Below are positions 40,546 to 49,536 of a stretch of DNA of 64,000 nucleotides, in pieces. Every line of letters begins with the position of its first letter. Position 1 is the first letter of the stretch. Under the pieces are notes generated by a model, which saw only the letters and a list, made by a program, of their open reading frames with translations, was not told where the DNA came from and ran no database searches. The stretch lies in contig CAVEOA010000011.1 of NCBI GenBank assembly GCA_963617205.1, forward strand, positions 1-64,000, in the 5' to 3' direction. The DNA comes from UBA11524 sp963617205 (lineage in GTDB: Bacteria; Bacillota; Clostridia; Christensenellales; Aristaeellaceae). The position numbers and the translations under genes were made by a program.

Positions 40546-42798
40546 ATGGGAATTGACAAAATCAGGAAACGCGACGGACGCGAGGTGCCTTTTGAGGTCG
40601 ACAAGATTGAACATGCGATTTTCGCCTCATTTCAGGCGTCCGGCAGCGCGCGCGGTCACGAAACGAGCCGCAAGCTGGCTGACGAGGTCGTCAAGCAGCT
40701 GGAGAACAACGAGAATATCAGCGCCGTTCCCAGCGTTGAGCAGGTGCAGGACACGGTCGAGCAGGTGCTGATGCGCAACGGCTTCACGCGCACCGCAAAG
40801 GCGTACATCCTTTATCGCGCCGAGCGCAGCCGCGTTCGCGAAATGAATTCCCGGCTGATGCGCACCTTCGGCGACATCGTGTTCAAGGACGCCAAGGAGT
40901 CCGATATCAAGCGCGAAAACGCCAACATCAACGGCGACACTGCCATGGGCGCGATGCTGAAATTCGGCAGCGAGGGCGCAAAGCAGTACTATGAGAAGTA
41001 CGTCATGGATCCGCGCTTCGGTCAGGCGCACATGGACGGCGACATCCACATCCACGACATGGACTTCTACACGCTGACGACGACCTGCTGCCAGATTGAG
41101 CTGAAGAGCCTTTTCAAGGGCGGCTTCTCGACCGGTCACGGCTACCTCCGCGAGCCGCAGGATATCACGTCCTACGCGGCGCTGGCATGCATCGCCATTC
41201 AGGCGAACCAGAACGACCAGCACGGCGGTCAGGCGATTGTTGACTTCGATTACGGCATGGCGCCCGGCGTCAAGAAGACGTTCATCAAGCGCTACCGCCA
41301 GAATCTGTCCCGCGCGCTGGAGCTGCTGCTGAATGATGCGCAGTGCGATGCGCACGCGAAGTCAGCCGTTGACGCCGCAATCGACGCCTCCCTTCCGCCG
41401 ATGCTTGCCGGCAGCGAGGACAGTCGCAAGCTGATTGCCGAGCAGCTCAAGCAGTACACGGAGGACGAAGCGCTCATCAGCCGCATCCTCGACTTCACGC
41501 AGGAGCGCTCCGAGCAGGAAACCGACAAGGCGACCTATCAGGCGATGGAGGCGCTCATCCACAACCTGAATACCATGAACAGCCGCGCCGGCGCTCAGGT
41601 GCCGTTCTCCTCCATCAACTACGGCATGGACACATCCCCCGAAGGCCGGCTCGTGATGAAGAACGTGATGCTTGCAACCGAGGCAGGTCTCGGCGGCGGC
41701 GAAACGCCTATCTTCCCCATTCAGATTTTCCGCGTCAAGGAAGGCGTCAACTTCAACCCCGGCGAACCGAACTACGACCTGTACCGCCTTGCCATCCGCA
41801 CGAGCGCCAAGCGCCTCTTCCCGAACTTCTCGTTCGTTGACGCGCCGTTCAACCTGCAATATTACAAGCCCGGTCATCCGGAGACGGAAATCGCCTACAT
41901 GGGCTGCCGCACACGCGTGATGGGCAACGTTTACGACCCTGACCGCGAGATTGCTCCCCGCCGCGGCAATCTGTCCTTCACGTCCATCAACCTGCCGCGC
42001 ATCGCCATCGAGGCAAACGGCAATGTCGATACCTTCTTCAAGCTTCTGCAGGAGCGCATGGAGCTCGTCATCGACCAGCTCAACGAGCGCTTCAAGATTA
42101 TTTCCCAGAAGCGCGTGATGAATTTCCCGTTCCTGATGGGCGAGGGCGTCTGGATTGACTCCGAGAAGCTCAACTGGGAGGATACGGTCGGCGAGGTGCT
42201 CAAGCACGGCACGATGACCATCGGCTTCATCGGTCTGGCAGAGGCGCTTGTTGCCCTGCGCGGCAAGCATCACGGCGAGGATGAGGAGAGTCAGAAGCTC
42301 GGTCTGCGCATCATCAGCACCATGCGTGAATACACCGACCAGGTGTCCGCAGAGATGGGGCTGAACTACTCCGTCATCGCTACGCCTGCTGAAGGTCTGT
42401 CCGGTCGTTTCGTCCGCCTCGATAAGCAGCGCTTTGGCATCATCCCCGGCGTCACCGACCGCGATTATTACACCAACTCCTTCCACGTGCCGGTATACTA
42501 CCACTGCAGCGCGTTCCATAAGCTCAGCGTCGAGGCGCCCTATCACGCCCTGACAAACGGCGGTCACATCTCCTATGTGGAAATGGACGGCGACCCGCTC
42601 AAGAACCTCGATGCGTTCGAGAAAATTGTCCGCTACATGCACGACATCGGCATCGGCTACGGCTCCATCAACCATCCTGTTGACCGTGACCCGCTGTGCG
42701 GCTATAACGGCATCATCGACGATACGTGCCCCTGCTGCCACCGCGGCGAGACCACCCGCGTCACCGAGCGCATGAAGCGCATTCAGGTCGAAGAATAA
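40546..42798 (+). CDS. nrdD: Anaerobic ribonucleoside-triphosphate reductase, chromosomal copy
   Basis: A 750-residue class III reductase. ATP-cone IRKRDGREVPFEVDKIEHAI is at the N-terminus. Catalytic barrel motifs follow. The C-terminal part contains NHPVDRDPLCGYNGIIDDT and CPCCHRGE, where the glycyl-radical copy of the element reads quite differently. The radical loop of the usual RVCGYLG type is not obvious: the GYNG segment near the end takes that place. ATG 40546 follows AAGGAAGACGGAG. It is clearly diverged from the element copy. Confidence 0.92.
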   Translation: MGIDKIRKRDGREVPFEVDKIEHAIFASFQASGSARGHETSRKLADEVVKQLENNENISAVPSVEQVQDTVEQVLMRNGFTRTAKAYILYRAERSRVREMNSRLMRTFGDIVFKDAKESDIKRENANINGDTAMGAMLKFGSEGAKQYYEKYVMDPRFGQAHMDGDIHIHDMDFYTLTTTCCQIELKSLFKGGFSTGHGYLREPQDITSYAALACIAIQANQNDQHGGQAIVDFDYGMAPGVKKTFIKRYRQNLSRALELLLNDAQCDAHAKSAVDAAIDASLPPMLAGSEDSRKLIAEQLKQYTEDEALISRILDFTQERSEQETDKATYQAMEALIHNLNTMNSRAGAQVPFSSINYGMDTSPEGRLVMKNVMLATEAGLGGGETPIFPIQIFRVKEGVNFNPGEPNYDLYRLAIRTSAKRLFPNFSFVDAPFNLQYYKPGHPETEIAYMGCRTRVMGNVYDPDREIAPRRGNLSFTSINLPRIAIEANGNVDTFFKLLQERMELVIDQLNERFKIISQKRVMNFPFLMGEGVWIDSEKLNWEDTVGEVLKHGTMTIGFIGLAEALVALRGKHHGEDEESQKLGLRIISTMREYTDQVSAEMGLNYSVIATPAEGLSGRFVRLDKQRFGIIPGVTDRDYYTNSFHVPVYYHCSAFHKLSVEAPYHALTNGGHISYVEMDGDPLKNLDAFEKIVRYMHDIGIGYGSINHPVDRDPLCGYNGIIDDTCPCCHRGETTRVTERMKRIQVEE

Positions 42799-42875
42799 AA
42801 GATTGTCAGCGCGCCTTCCTCCATCAGAAAGGGGAAGGCGTGTTTGACTAAACGGAGGAAAGGAAGTCACCCATC

Positions 42876-43385
42876 ATGGACATCCGCATTTTCGGGCTGG
42901 CGGACGACAGCATCGTCGATGGACCCGGCATCCGCTTCACGACCTTCGTGCAGGGCTGTCCGCACCACTGTCCCGGCTGCCACAATCCCGAATCGCACGA
43001 TTTTTCCGGCGGTACCGTCATGGACACGGCGGACATCATTCGCAAGCTCACCAGCAATCCCCTGCTGGACGGGCTGACGCTCTCCGGCGGCGAACCGATG
43101 TGTCAGCCCGACGCATGCCTTGAGCTGGCGAATGCCGCACACGCGCATCACCTGAACGTCTGGTGCTATACGGGCTTCACGCTCGATGCGCTGCTCAGGG
43201 AGCACGACCCTTCCCGCATGGCGCTGCTCCGCGCCGTTGACGTGCTGGTCGATGGTCGTTTCGAGCTATCGAACCGTTCGCTGTCCCTGCTCTACCGCGG
43301 CAGCAGCAATCAGCGCCTGATTGACCTCAGGCAGACGCTTGCAAGCGGACAGATCGTCCTCTGGCAGCCGGAAAAATGGTGCTGA
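42876..43385 (+). CDS. nrdG: Anaerobic RNR activating protein, chromosomal copy
   Basis: A 169-residue radical-SAM activase with QGCPHHCPGCHNPESHD, LSGGEPMCQP and VDVLVDGRFELS followed by YRGSSNQRLIDLR. It follows nrdD by 77 bases. That gap contains a hairpin (CGCCTTCC pairing with GGAAGGCG near 42812-42840) which may set the ratio of the two proteins. Confidence 0.94.
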   Translation: MDIRIFGLADDSIVDGPGIRFTTFVQGCPHHCPGCHNPESHDFSGGTVMDTADIIRKLTSNPLLDGLTLSGGEPMCQPDACLELANAAHAHHLNVWCYTGFTLDALLREHDPSRMALLRAVDVLVDGRFELSNRSLSLLYRGSSNQRLIDLRQTLASGQIVLWQPEKWC

Positions 43386-43419
43386 CCGTTTTGCGAATCA
43401 AAAAAGCTGAAAAAAAGGC

Positions 43420-43448
43420 TTGACAAAACCCCATCCGGATGATATAAT
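43420..43448 (+). promoter_or_regulatory. Consensus promoter of the tRNA array
   Basis: TTGACA (43420-43425), exactly 17 bases, TATAAT (43443-43448), about 70 bases before the first tRNA. It is a perfect sigma-A promoter, as expected for stable RNA. Confidence 0.9.
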
Positions 43449-43519
43449 TCATACTTGTCAGCACGATGTTTCAGCTGGCAAGTCCCGGATGGGGTCAGGC
43501 CTCCGATATAGCGGCTCTT

Positions 43520-43593
<74 letters not shown>

Positions 43594-43598
43594 TATGT

Positions 43599-43672
43599 GG
43601 AGGATATAGTTCAGTTGGTAGAGCGCCAGATTGTGGCTCTGGATGTCGTGGGTTCGAGTCCCACTATTCTCC
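43599..43672 (+). tRNA. tRNA-His (anticodon GTG)
   Basis: The extra G at position -1 (43599) pairs with C73, the hallmark of tRNA-His. Acceptor GAGGATA pairs with TATTCTC, allowing G-U. Anticodon GTG lies in ATTGTGGC. CCA is not encoded. Confidence 0.95.
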
Positions 43673-43717
43673 CTTTTTCCTCTTGATTGCTGCGGATGCG
43701 GCTTGAGCCTGCTGCGA

Positions 43718-43789
43718 TGGGGTGTAGCCAAGTGGTAAGGCACGGGACTTTGACTCCCGCATTCGCAGGTTCGAGCCCTGCCACCCCAG
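43718..43789 (+). tRNA. tRNA-Gln (anticodon TTG)
   Basis: Acceptor TGGGGTG pairs with CACCCCA. The anticodon loop CTTTGAC reads TTG. The T-arm GGTTCGAGCC is normal. Confidence 0.95.
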
Positions 43790-43795
43790 CATTAT

Positions 43796-43868
43796 GACCC
43801 ATTAGCTCAGTTGGCAGAGCACTTGACTTTTAATCAAGGTGTCTGGAGTTCGAATCTCCAATGGGTCA
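43796..43868 (+). tRNA. tRNA-Lys (anticodon TTT)
   Basis: Acceptor GACCCAT pairs with ATGGGTC. The anticodon loop CTTTTAA reads TTT. D- and T-arms are standard. Confidence 0.96.
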
Positions 43869-43899
43869 ATCCCATCTGCCTTCTGATTTCGCCTCTCGT

Positions 43900-43979
43900 G
43901 CGGGCGTGGCGGAATGGCAGACGCGCCAGACTTAGGATCTGGTGCCTATGGCGTAAGAGTTCGAGTCTCTTCGCCCGCA
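43900..43979 (+). tRNA. tRNA-Leu (anticodon TAG)
   Basis: A class II tRNA with a variable arm (TGCCTATGGCGTA). Acceptor GCGGGCG pairs with CGCCCGC. The anticodon loop CTTAGGA reads TAG. Confidence 0.95.
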
Positions 43980-44011
43980 CATTTTTCATCGCCATGCAGT
44001 CGCGTGGTTAT

Positions 44012-44087
44012 GCGGTAGTAGCTCAGTTGGTAGAGCGCCACCTTGCCAAGGTGGAGGTCGCGAGTCCGAGTCTCGTCTACCGCTCCA
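44012..44087 (+). tRNA. tRNA-Gly (anticodon GCC)
   Basis: Acceptor GCGGTAG pairs with CTACCGC. The anticodon loop TTGCCAA reads GCC. CCA is encoded at 44085-44087. The T-loop reads AGTCCGAGTCT, a slight variant of the usual TTCGA. Confidence 0.94.
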
Positions 44088-44091
44088 ACTT

Positions 44092-44165
<74 letters not shown>

Positions 44166-44202
44166 GCTGAAAGACAGAGCACTTCATGAGTGCATCCATA
44201 AT

Positions 44203-44227
44203 ACCGTCCGAAAGGGCGGTTTTTTTG
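44203..44227 (+). terminator. Terminator of the tRNA array
   Basis: ACCGTCC GAAA GGGCGGT hairpin (44203-44220) followed by a run of T residues. Strong rho-independent terminator. Confidence 0.92.
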
Positions 44228-44291
44228 TATCCTGTTTTATAGCAAAAAAGCAGGGACGTCCAACACATTTCCGTCTTTCGTCCCTGCAGCT

Positions 44292-45356
44292 TTATTTCTG
44301 TACCTCTTCGATCATTTCCAGCACGCGCTTCGTGCCGTCAGCCGGCGGTGCGCTCTTGACAGCCGCTGTCAGCGTCTCACGGTCGAGCCACGTGTCCAGC
44401 AGCGCCTGTGTCAGCGTAGCTGACGTCATGTTCTCCTGCAGCAGCACACGGCACAGACCGCGCTTCTCCATGCTCTGCGCGTTCAAAATCTGATCGCCGC
44501 GACCAGCCCCCTTGGGGTACGGCACGAGCAGCAGCGGCACGGCCAGCGCCTGAAATTCCATCAGCGCATTGCTGCCTGCGCGGCTGAGCACGATGTCGGC
44601 GCACGCCAGCACATCCGGCAGGTCCTTATCAAGGAACTCCATCTGCGTGTAGCCGGGCGTATTCTTCAGCGAATCATCAAGGTTGCCCTTGCCGCAAATG
44701 TGCGCGACATCGAACGTCTGCGTCAGCGTGGGCAGCGCCCCGCGAAGCGCCTGATTGACCCGCTGTGCGCCCAGCGAGCCGCCCATCATCAGCAGCACGG
44801 GCTTTGTGCCATCGAAGTGCAGGAAGGCCAGCCCCCTGCCTTTGTCGCCGCGGAACAGCTCCGGCCGCAGCGGCGTTCCGACTGCCTCCGCCTTTGCGCC
44901 GAGCACCTCCGCGCATTCCGGGAAGGTCGTCGCGATGCGCTTGACAAACGGGCTGCACAGCTTATTCGCCAGCCCCGGGGTCAGGTCGCTCTCATGGCAG
45001 ACGACCGGCACGCCATGCAGCCACGCGCCGAACACCACGGGCACCGCCACGAAGCCGCCCTTGCTGAAGCACACGTCCGGCTTAATTTTGCCGATCAGGT
45101 CTGCGGATTGCTCAGCACCGGCGATGACGCGGAACGGGTCGGTAAGGTTCCGCCAATCGAAATAGCGGCGGAGCTTGCCGGTTTTGATGCCGTGGTAGAT
45201 GATGCCGGGTATGCTGCGGAGCTTTTCCGCCTCCATGCCGTTTTCCGTGCCGATATAATGCACTTCATAGCCGCTTTCAAGGAGATGCGGCAGCAGCGCA
45301 AGATTCGGGGTGACATGCCCCATCGTGCCGCCGCCGGTCAGGACGATTTTTTTCAT
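44292..45356 (-). CDS. murG: MurG, lipid II glycosyltransferase
   Basis: A 354-residue GT28 glycosyltransferase. The N-terminal GGGTMGHVTPNLAL loop, FSKGGFVAVP, CHESDLTPGLANKL and the C-terminal SRAGSNALMEFQAL with LLVPYPKGAGRGDQ are diagnostic. It adds GlcNAc to lipid I at the inner membrane face. Compared with many MurG proteins it carries GRGDQ where HQ is usual. Confidence 0.95.
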   Translation of the reverse strand: MKKIVLTGGGTMGHVTPNLALLPHLLESGYEVHYIGTENGMEAEKLRSIPGIIYHGIKTGKLRRYFDWRNLTDPFRVIAGAEQSADLIGKIKPDVCFSKGGFVAVPVVFGAWLHGVPVVCHESDLTPGLANKLCSPFVKRIATTFPECAEVLGAKAEAVGTPLRPELFRGDKGRGLAFLHFDGTKPVLLMMGGSLGAQRVNQALRGALPTLTQTFDVAHICGKGNLDDSLKNTPGYTQMEFLDKDLPDVLACADIVLSRAGSNALMEFQALAVPLLLVPYPKGAGRGDQILNAQSMEKRGLCRVLLQENMTSATLTQALLDTWLDRETLTAAVKSAPPADGTKRVLEMIEEVQK

Positions 45357-45380
45357 GTGAAAACCGCCTTTTTTCTGTAT

Positions 45381-45410
45381 TAAAAAATCCTCCGCTTGTT
45401 CAGCGAAGGA
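45381..45410 (-). terminator. Terminator between the leftward tRNAs and murG
   Basis: On the minus strand CCTTCGCT pairs with AGCGGAGG around GAACA, followed by ATTTTTT. It would end the tRNA transcript before murG, perhaps with read-through. Confidence 0.75.
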
Positions 45411-45414
45411 AAAG

Positions 45415-45487
45415 CACCTCCGATGGGATTCGAACCCATGTTTTCGCCTTGAGAGGGCGGCGTCCTAGGCCTCTAGACAACGGAGGC
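45415..45487 (-). tRNA. tRNA-Glu (anticodon CTC)
   Basis: Acceptor GCCTCCG pairs with CGGAGGT (one G-U). The anticodon loop reads CTC within CCCTCTCAAG. The T-arm GGTTCGAATCC is standard. CCA is not encoded. Confidence 0.92.
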
Positions 45488-45492
45488 AAAAT

Positions 45493-45563
45493 CTGGGGAA
45501 CTAGGATTTGAACCTAGACAATACGAGTCAGAGTCGTAGGTGCTGCCATTACACCATTCCCCA
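45493..45563 (-). tRNA. tRNA-Gln (anticodon CTG)
   Basis: Acceptor TGGGGAA pairs with TTCCCCA. The anticodon loop CTCTGAC reads CTG. The T-loop is GGTTCAAATCC. It sits 5 bases upstream of tRNA-Glu on the same transcript. Confidence 0.94.
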
Positions 45564-45617
45564 TCAACAGCCGCTCGAGTGGCTTTCTCCTGACTTCTTC
45601 GCCCGACTGCAAGAAGT

Positions 45618-45646
45618 ATTATACCGCAATTCCGCTCTCTTGTCAA
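45618..45646 (-). promoter_or_regulatory. Consensus promoter of the leftward tRNA pair
   Basis: Minus strand TTGACA (45646-45641), 17 bases, TATAAT (45623-45618). Perfect sigma-A promoter 55 bases before tRNA-Gln. Confidence 0.9.
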
Positions 45647-45784
45647 TACCTTTTTTGAAATTTTTTGCCTGTTCTTGAATCCATCCTCCTTAATCGGCTC
45701 ATCCTCCTATATCCGATGGCGATACGCGTGCGGCCGATACGGCAGCGGCATTCATGACAATCACCCCCCTTTTTTAGCGATTCA

Positions 45785-45813
45785 CAAAAAAGCTCCGGCA
45801 GTGCAGCCGGAGC
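45785..45813 (-). terminator. Terminator of the branched-chain amino-acid transporter operon
   Basis: Minus strand GCTCCGGC TGCACT GCCGGAGC hairpin (45813-45792) followed by seven T residues. Confidence 0.92.
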
Positions 45814-45831
45814 AATCGATTCGTTTGAATT

Positions 45832-46539
45832 TTATGCACCCAGATAAGCCTTGCGAACGTCGTCGTTGTGCAGCAGGCTTTCGGCGCTGCCGGACATCGA
45901 GATTTTGCCGGTTTCCAGCACATATGCACGGTCAGCGACCGACAGCGCCATCTGCGCATTCTGCTCGACCAGCAGAATCGTCGTGCCCGCCTTGTGCAGC
46001 TCGCAGATGATGTCAAAAATCTGCTCAACCAGAATCGGCGCCAGACCCATGGACGGCTCGTCAAGCATCAGCAGGCGCGGCTTGGACATCAGCGCACGCG
46101 CCATCGCCAGCATCTGCTGTTCGCCGCCGGAGAGCGTTCCGGCAATCTGCTTCTGACGTTCCTTCAGGCGCGGGAAACGCACGAACATCTCCTCGATGCT
46201 CGCCGGAATTTCCTTGTCCGGACGGGAGAAGCCGCCCATTTCGAGGTTCTCCTGCACCGTCATCTCCTGGAAAATGCGCCGTCCCTCCGGGCAGAGCGCC
46301 ATGCCGTGCTTGACCATGTCAGACGCATGCACGTGCGCAAGATCCTTGCCTGCAAAGGACACAGAGCCGGTGCGCGGACGGAGCAGTCCGGCGATGGTAT
46401 TCAGCGTGGTGGACTTGCCAGCGCCGTTCGCGCCAATCAGCGTGACGACCTCGCCTTCCTCCACGGAGAAGGACACGCCCTTAATCGCGTGAATGGAGCC
46501 ATAGTAAACGTGAATGTCATTGACCTCCAGCAGACTCAT
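45832..46539 (-). CDS. livF: Branched-chain amino-acid ABC transporter ATPase LivF
   Basis: A 235-residue ATPase. Walker A GANGAGKST, signature LSGGEQQMLAMARAL, Walker B LLMLDEPSMGLAP and an H in LLVEQNA-type switch are present. The LivF-type QNAQMAL ending separates it from LivG. It is the last gene of the operon and overlaps livG by 4 bases. Confidence 0.93.
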   Translation of the reverse strand: MSLLEVNDIHVYYGSIHAIKGVSFSVEEGEVVTLIGANGAGKSTTLNTIAGLLRPRTGSVSFAGKDLAHVHASDMVKHGMALCPEGRRIFQEMTVQENLEMGGFSRPDKEIPASIEEMFVRFPRLKERQKQIAGTLSGGEQQMLAMARALMSKPRLLMLDEPSMGLAPILVEQIFDIICELHKAGTTILLVEQNAQMALSVADRAYVLETGKISMSGSAESLLHNDDVRKAYLGA

Positions 46540-47402
46540 GACTCCGCCTCCTTCTGCTTGCCCAGATACGCCTCGATGACGACCGGGTTGTTCTGAATCT
46601 CCTCTGCCGTGCCCTTCGCGATGATGCGCCCGTAGTTCAGCACGCAGATGCCTTCGCAGATGCCCATGACCAGGTTCATGTCATGCTCAATCAGCAGGAC
46701 GGCAATCTGGAACTGGTCGCGGATTTTGATGATGTTCTCCATCAGCTCCGCCGTTTCGTGCGGATTCATGCCAGCCGCCGGTTCATCGAGCAGCAGCAGG
46801 CACGGATTCGTCGCCAGTGCGCGGACAATCTCCAGACGGCGCTGCGCACCGTAGGGCAGCGAACCTGCCTTCACGTCGCACATGTGCTCCATGCCGAAGA
46901 TGCTCAGCAGCTCCAGCGCCTTCTCGTGCTGCTTCTTCTCGCCCGACCAATACTGCGGCAGACGGAAGATGCCCGAGAACATGCCGTATTTCACCTGATT
47001 ATGCAGACCGATGCGGACGTTTTCCTCAACGGTCATGTTGTTGAACAGGCGGATGTTCTGGAACGTGCGCGCAATGCCGAGCTTCGATGCCTGCACGGTG
47101 TTCATGCCGGCGGTGTCCTTGCCGTTGATGAGAATGGTGCCGCTCGTGGGCTGATACACCTTCGTCAGCAGGTTGAACACGGTCGTCTTGCCGGCGCCGT
47201 TCGGTCCGATGAGACCGCAGATTTCCGTCCGACCAATGGCGAGGTGGACGTCATCGACCGCCTTCAGACCGCCGAACTCAATGCCCAGATGCGTTGCCTC
47301 CAGCACGGGCGACTGATCGACGTCGCGCTCAGGAATAATGCTTCGCGAGGGCACCGGCACCATCTTGGTGTCCGGCTTGAATTTCTTCATCAAATCTGTC
47401 AT
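46536..47402 (-). CDS. livG: Branched-chain amino-acid ABC transporter ATPase LivG
   Basis: A 288-residue ATPase with Walker A GPNGAGKTT, signature LPYGAQRRLEIVRAL (the LivG form) and Walker B LLLLDEPAAGMNPHE, then LLIEHDMNLVMGI. A 30-residue N-terminal extension precedes the domain. Overlaps livM and livF starts. Confidence 0.93.
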   Translation of the reverse strand: MTDLMKKFKPDTKMVPVPSRSIIPERDVDQSPVLEATHLGIEFGGLKAVDDVHLAIGRTEICGLIGPNGAGKTTVFNLLTKVYQPTSGTILINGKDTAGMNTVQASKLGIARTFQNIRLFNNMTVEENVRIGLHNQVKYGMFSGIFRLPQYWSGEKKQHEKALELLSIFGMEHMCDVKAGSLPYGAQRRLEIVRALATNPCLLLLDEPAAGMNPHETAELMENIIKIRDQFQIAVLLIEHDMNLVMGICEGICVLNYGRIIAKGTAEEIQNNPVVIEAYLGKQKEAES

Positions 47403-48469
47403 GCTGCTTCACCCTCCTTCACCGTATCATGATGCTTCTTCCGCGGATGAATACGGTCAAGCACCTGGCGAACGACCGGCGCATTGCCCAGCAGCATCAC
47501 AGCAATCAACACGATGGCATAAATCAGCATGCGGTAGTCGCCAAATTCACGCAGCACCTCCGGCAGAACGACCAGCAGCGCCGCCGCGATGACCGAGCCG
47601 CGGATGTTGCCGATGCCACCCAGCACGACGAACACCAGAATCTGAATCGAAGTATCAAACTTGAACTTATCCGGCGCAACCGAGGACATGTTCAGCCCAT
47701 ACAGCGCACCCGCCATGCCGGCAAGCGCTGCGGACGTCACGAACGCCATCAGCTTGTACTTCGTGACGTTCACGCCCATCGCCTCGGCGGCAATGCGGTT
47801 GTCGCGGCTCGCCATAATAGCGCGGCCGGAGCGGCTGTTAATCAGATTGAGCACCACAAAGAGCGTAAAGAGCACAAGCACAAAGCCTGCCTCAAACGTC
47901 GCGATTTTTTCAACGCGCACCGAGCCCGCAGGACCGTTATAGAGGATGGTGCCTGCAATATCCGGGTTGTTGAACGTGACGAGAAGCTTGCCCTCATTCA
48001 CCGCAAAATACAGGCAGTTCATGACATTGCGAATGATTTCACCAAACGCCAGGGTCACGATGGCAAGGTAGTCGCCGCGCAGGCGCAGCACCGGAATGCC
48101 GATGAGCACGCCCGCAATCGCCGCGCATACACCGCCGGTCGCCATCGACAGCACCAGACGCAGCGTTTCATTCTGCATCTGAAAGGCATTCAGCAGCCAG
48201 CCGGACATGATGAGACCGGAAAATGCGCCGACGCTCATGAAGCCCGCATGACCCAGCGACAGCTCGCCGGAAATGCCGACCGTCAGGTTCAGCGAAACCG
48301 CCATGACGATATAAACGCAAATCGGAATCAGCTGACCCTTCAAGGAGCGGCTGATGGTAAAGCCCGGAATGGTCTTGTTCAGAGCAAGCTCCGTCACGAT
48401 GAACGCCACGATGACGATTGCGTATGTAATCAGATTGTTGATAAAGTTCTTCGTTTTCTTCCTCATCAT
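47399..48469 (-). CDS. livM: Branched-chain amino-acid ABC permease LivM
   Basis: A 356-residue polytopic permease with LivM features: SGELSLGHAGFMSVGAFSG, RLRGDYLAIVTLAFGEIIR and the ABC-contact EAMGVNVTKYKLMAFVTSA. About eight to nine membrane helices. Confidence 0.92.
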   Translation of the reverse strand: MMRKKTKNFINNLITYAIVIVAFIVTELALNKTIPGFTISRSLKGQLIPICVYIVMAVSLNLTVGISGELSLGHAGFMSVGAFSGLIMSGWLLNAFQMQNETLRLVLSMATGGVCAAIAGVLIGIPVLRLRGDYLAIVTLAFGEIIRNVMNCLYFAVNEGKLLVTFNNPDIAGTILYNGPAGSVRVEKIATFEAGFVLVLFTLFVVLNLINSRSGRAIMASRDNRIAAEAMGVNVTKYKLMAFVTSAALAGMAGALYGLNMSSVAPDKFKFDTSIQILVFVVLGGIGNIRGSVIAAALLVVLPEVLREFGDYRMLIYAIVLIAVMLLGNAPVVRQVLDRIHPRKKHHDTVKEGEAA

Positions 48470-48472
48470 GCG

Positions 48473-49357
48473 TTACACCTTCTCTCGAATCGGCTTGCCC
48501 AGCAGACCGGTCGGCTTGACCAGCAGAATGATAATCAGAACAGCGAAAACAATCGCGTCGCCCAGCTCGGTCGAAACGTATGCCTTGCCGAGGATTTCGA
48601 TAATGCCCAGCAGCAATCCGCCGAGCAGCGCACCGGGAATCGATCCGATGCCGCCGAAGACAGCCGCCGTGAACGCCTTGATGCCCGGCATGGAGCCTGT
48701 CGTCGGCATCAGGGTATGATACGTCGAGCAGAGGAGCACGCCCGCGATGGCTGCCAGCGCGCTGCCGATGGCAAACGTCAGCGAAATCGTTGCGTTCACC
48801 TTGATGCCCATCAGCTCCGCCGCGCTGCGATCCTCGCTGACGGCGCGCATCGCCTTGCCCATCTTCGTCTTGGACGTGAAGAAGGTCAGCGCAAGCATAA
48901 TCAGGACATTCGCAAGCACGGTCACGATGGTTTCGCCGGAAATGAGCATCTGTCCGTCAAAGAGGCTGACGCCCGGAATGTTGATGACCGACGGGAAGGA
49001 CTTCGTGTTCGGTCCGAAAACGAGGAGCGCCACATTTTGCAGGAGGTAGCTCACGCCAATGGCGGTAATCAGCACTGCGAGGCTCGTTGCCTGACGCAGC
49101 GGCTTATAGGCAAGGCGCTCGATGATGATGCCCAGCACCGTGCAGACAACCATCGCCAGCAGCACGCCCACAATCGGCGACAGACCCCAGTACTGCGTGG
49201 CACAGAAGCAGATGTACGCGCCAATCATGATGACATCGCCATGCGCGAAGTTCAGCATCTTCGCAATGCCGTAAACCATGGAATAACCGAGTGCGATGAT
49301 CGCGTATACGCTGCCAAGGCTGATTCCGTTAATGAGGTAAGACAAGAATTGCACCAT
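48473..49357 (-). CDS. livH: Branched-chain amino-acid ABC permease LivH
   Basis: A 294-residue permease. The start at 49357 (MVQFLSYLINGISLGSVYAI) follows GGGGAGG and matches the family. An upstream in-frame codon at 49474 would add residues unlike LivH. NFAHGDVIMIGAY and SEDRSAAELMGIKVN are conserved. Confidence 0.93.
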   Translation of the reverse strand: MVQFLSYLINGISLGSVYAIIALGYSMVYGIAKMLNFAHGDVIMIGAYICFCATQYWGLSPIVGVLLAMVVCTVLGIIIERLAYKPLRQATSLAVLITAIGVSYLLQNVALLVFGPNTKSFPSVINIPGVSLFDGQMLISGETIVTVLANVLIMLALTFFTSKTKMGKAMRAVSEDRSAAELMGIKVNATISLTFAIGSALAAIAGVLLCSTYHTLMPTTGSMPGIKAFTAAVFGGIGSIPGALLGGLLLGIIEILGKAYVSTELGDAIVFAVLIIILLVKPTGLLGKPIREKV

Positions 49358-49476
49358 TTGGCGGCACCTCCCCAGAGTGATTGCGTTGCTTTTTAATAAA
49401 CACAGCAAGGCAATCAGCAGCAGTCCGTTTGCTCCGTTGCACCAACTGTTGCTGATTACCTTGAATGTGTTCATAG

Positions 49477-49516
49477 CCCTGTCCCGACGCCAGATTTCTC
49501 CAGCATCGGGACAGGG
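49477..49516 (-). other. Intercistronic hairpin between livK and livH
   Basis: CCCTGTCCCGA (49477-49487) and TCGGGACAGGG (49506-49516) form a perfect 11-bp stem. There is no T-tract, so it more likely stabilises the upstream binding-protein mRNA, the usual way to express more binding protein than permease. Confidence 0.65.
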
Positions 49517-49536
49517 ACAATGTTTGATTCGTTCGA

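Noticed and set aside
45699..45755. 18-codon leftward leader-peptide-like frame with a good ribosome binding site
   Set aside because: It is Ala/Ser-rich without regulatory codons and has no gene directly downstream except tRNAs, so not enough evidence.
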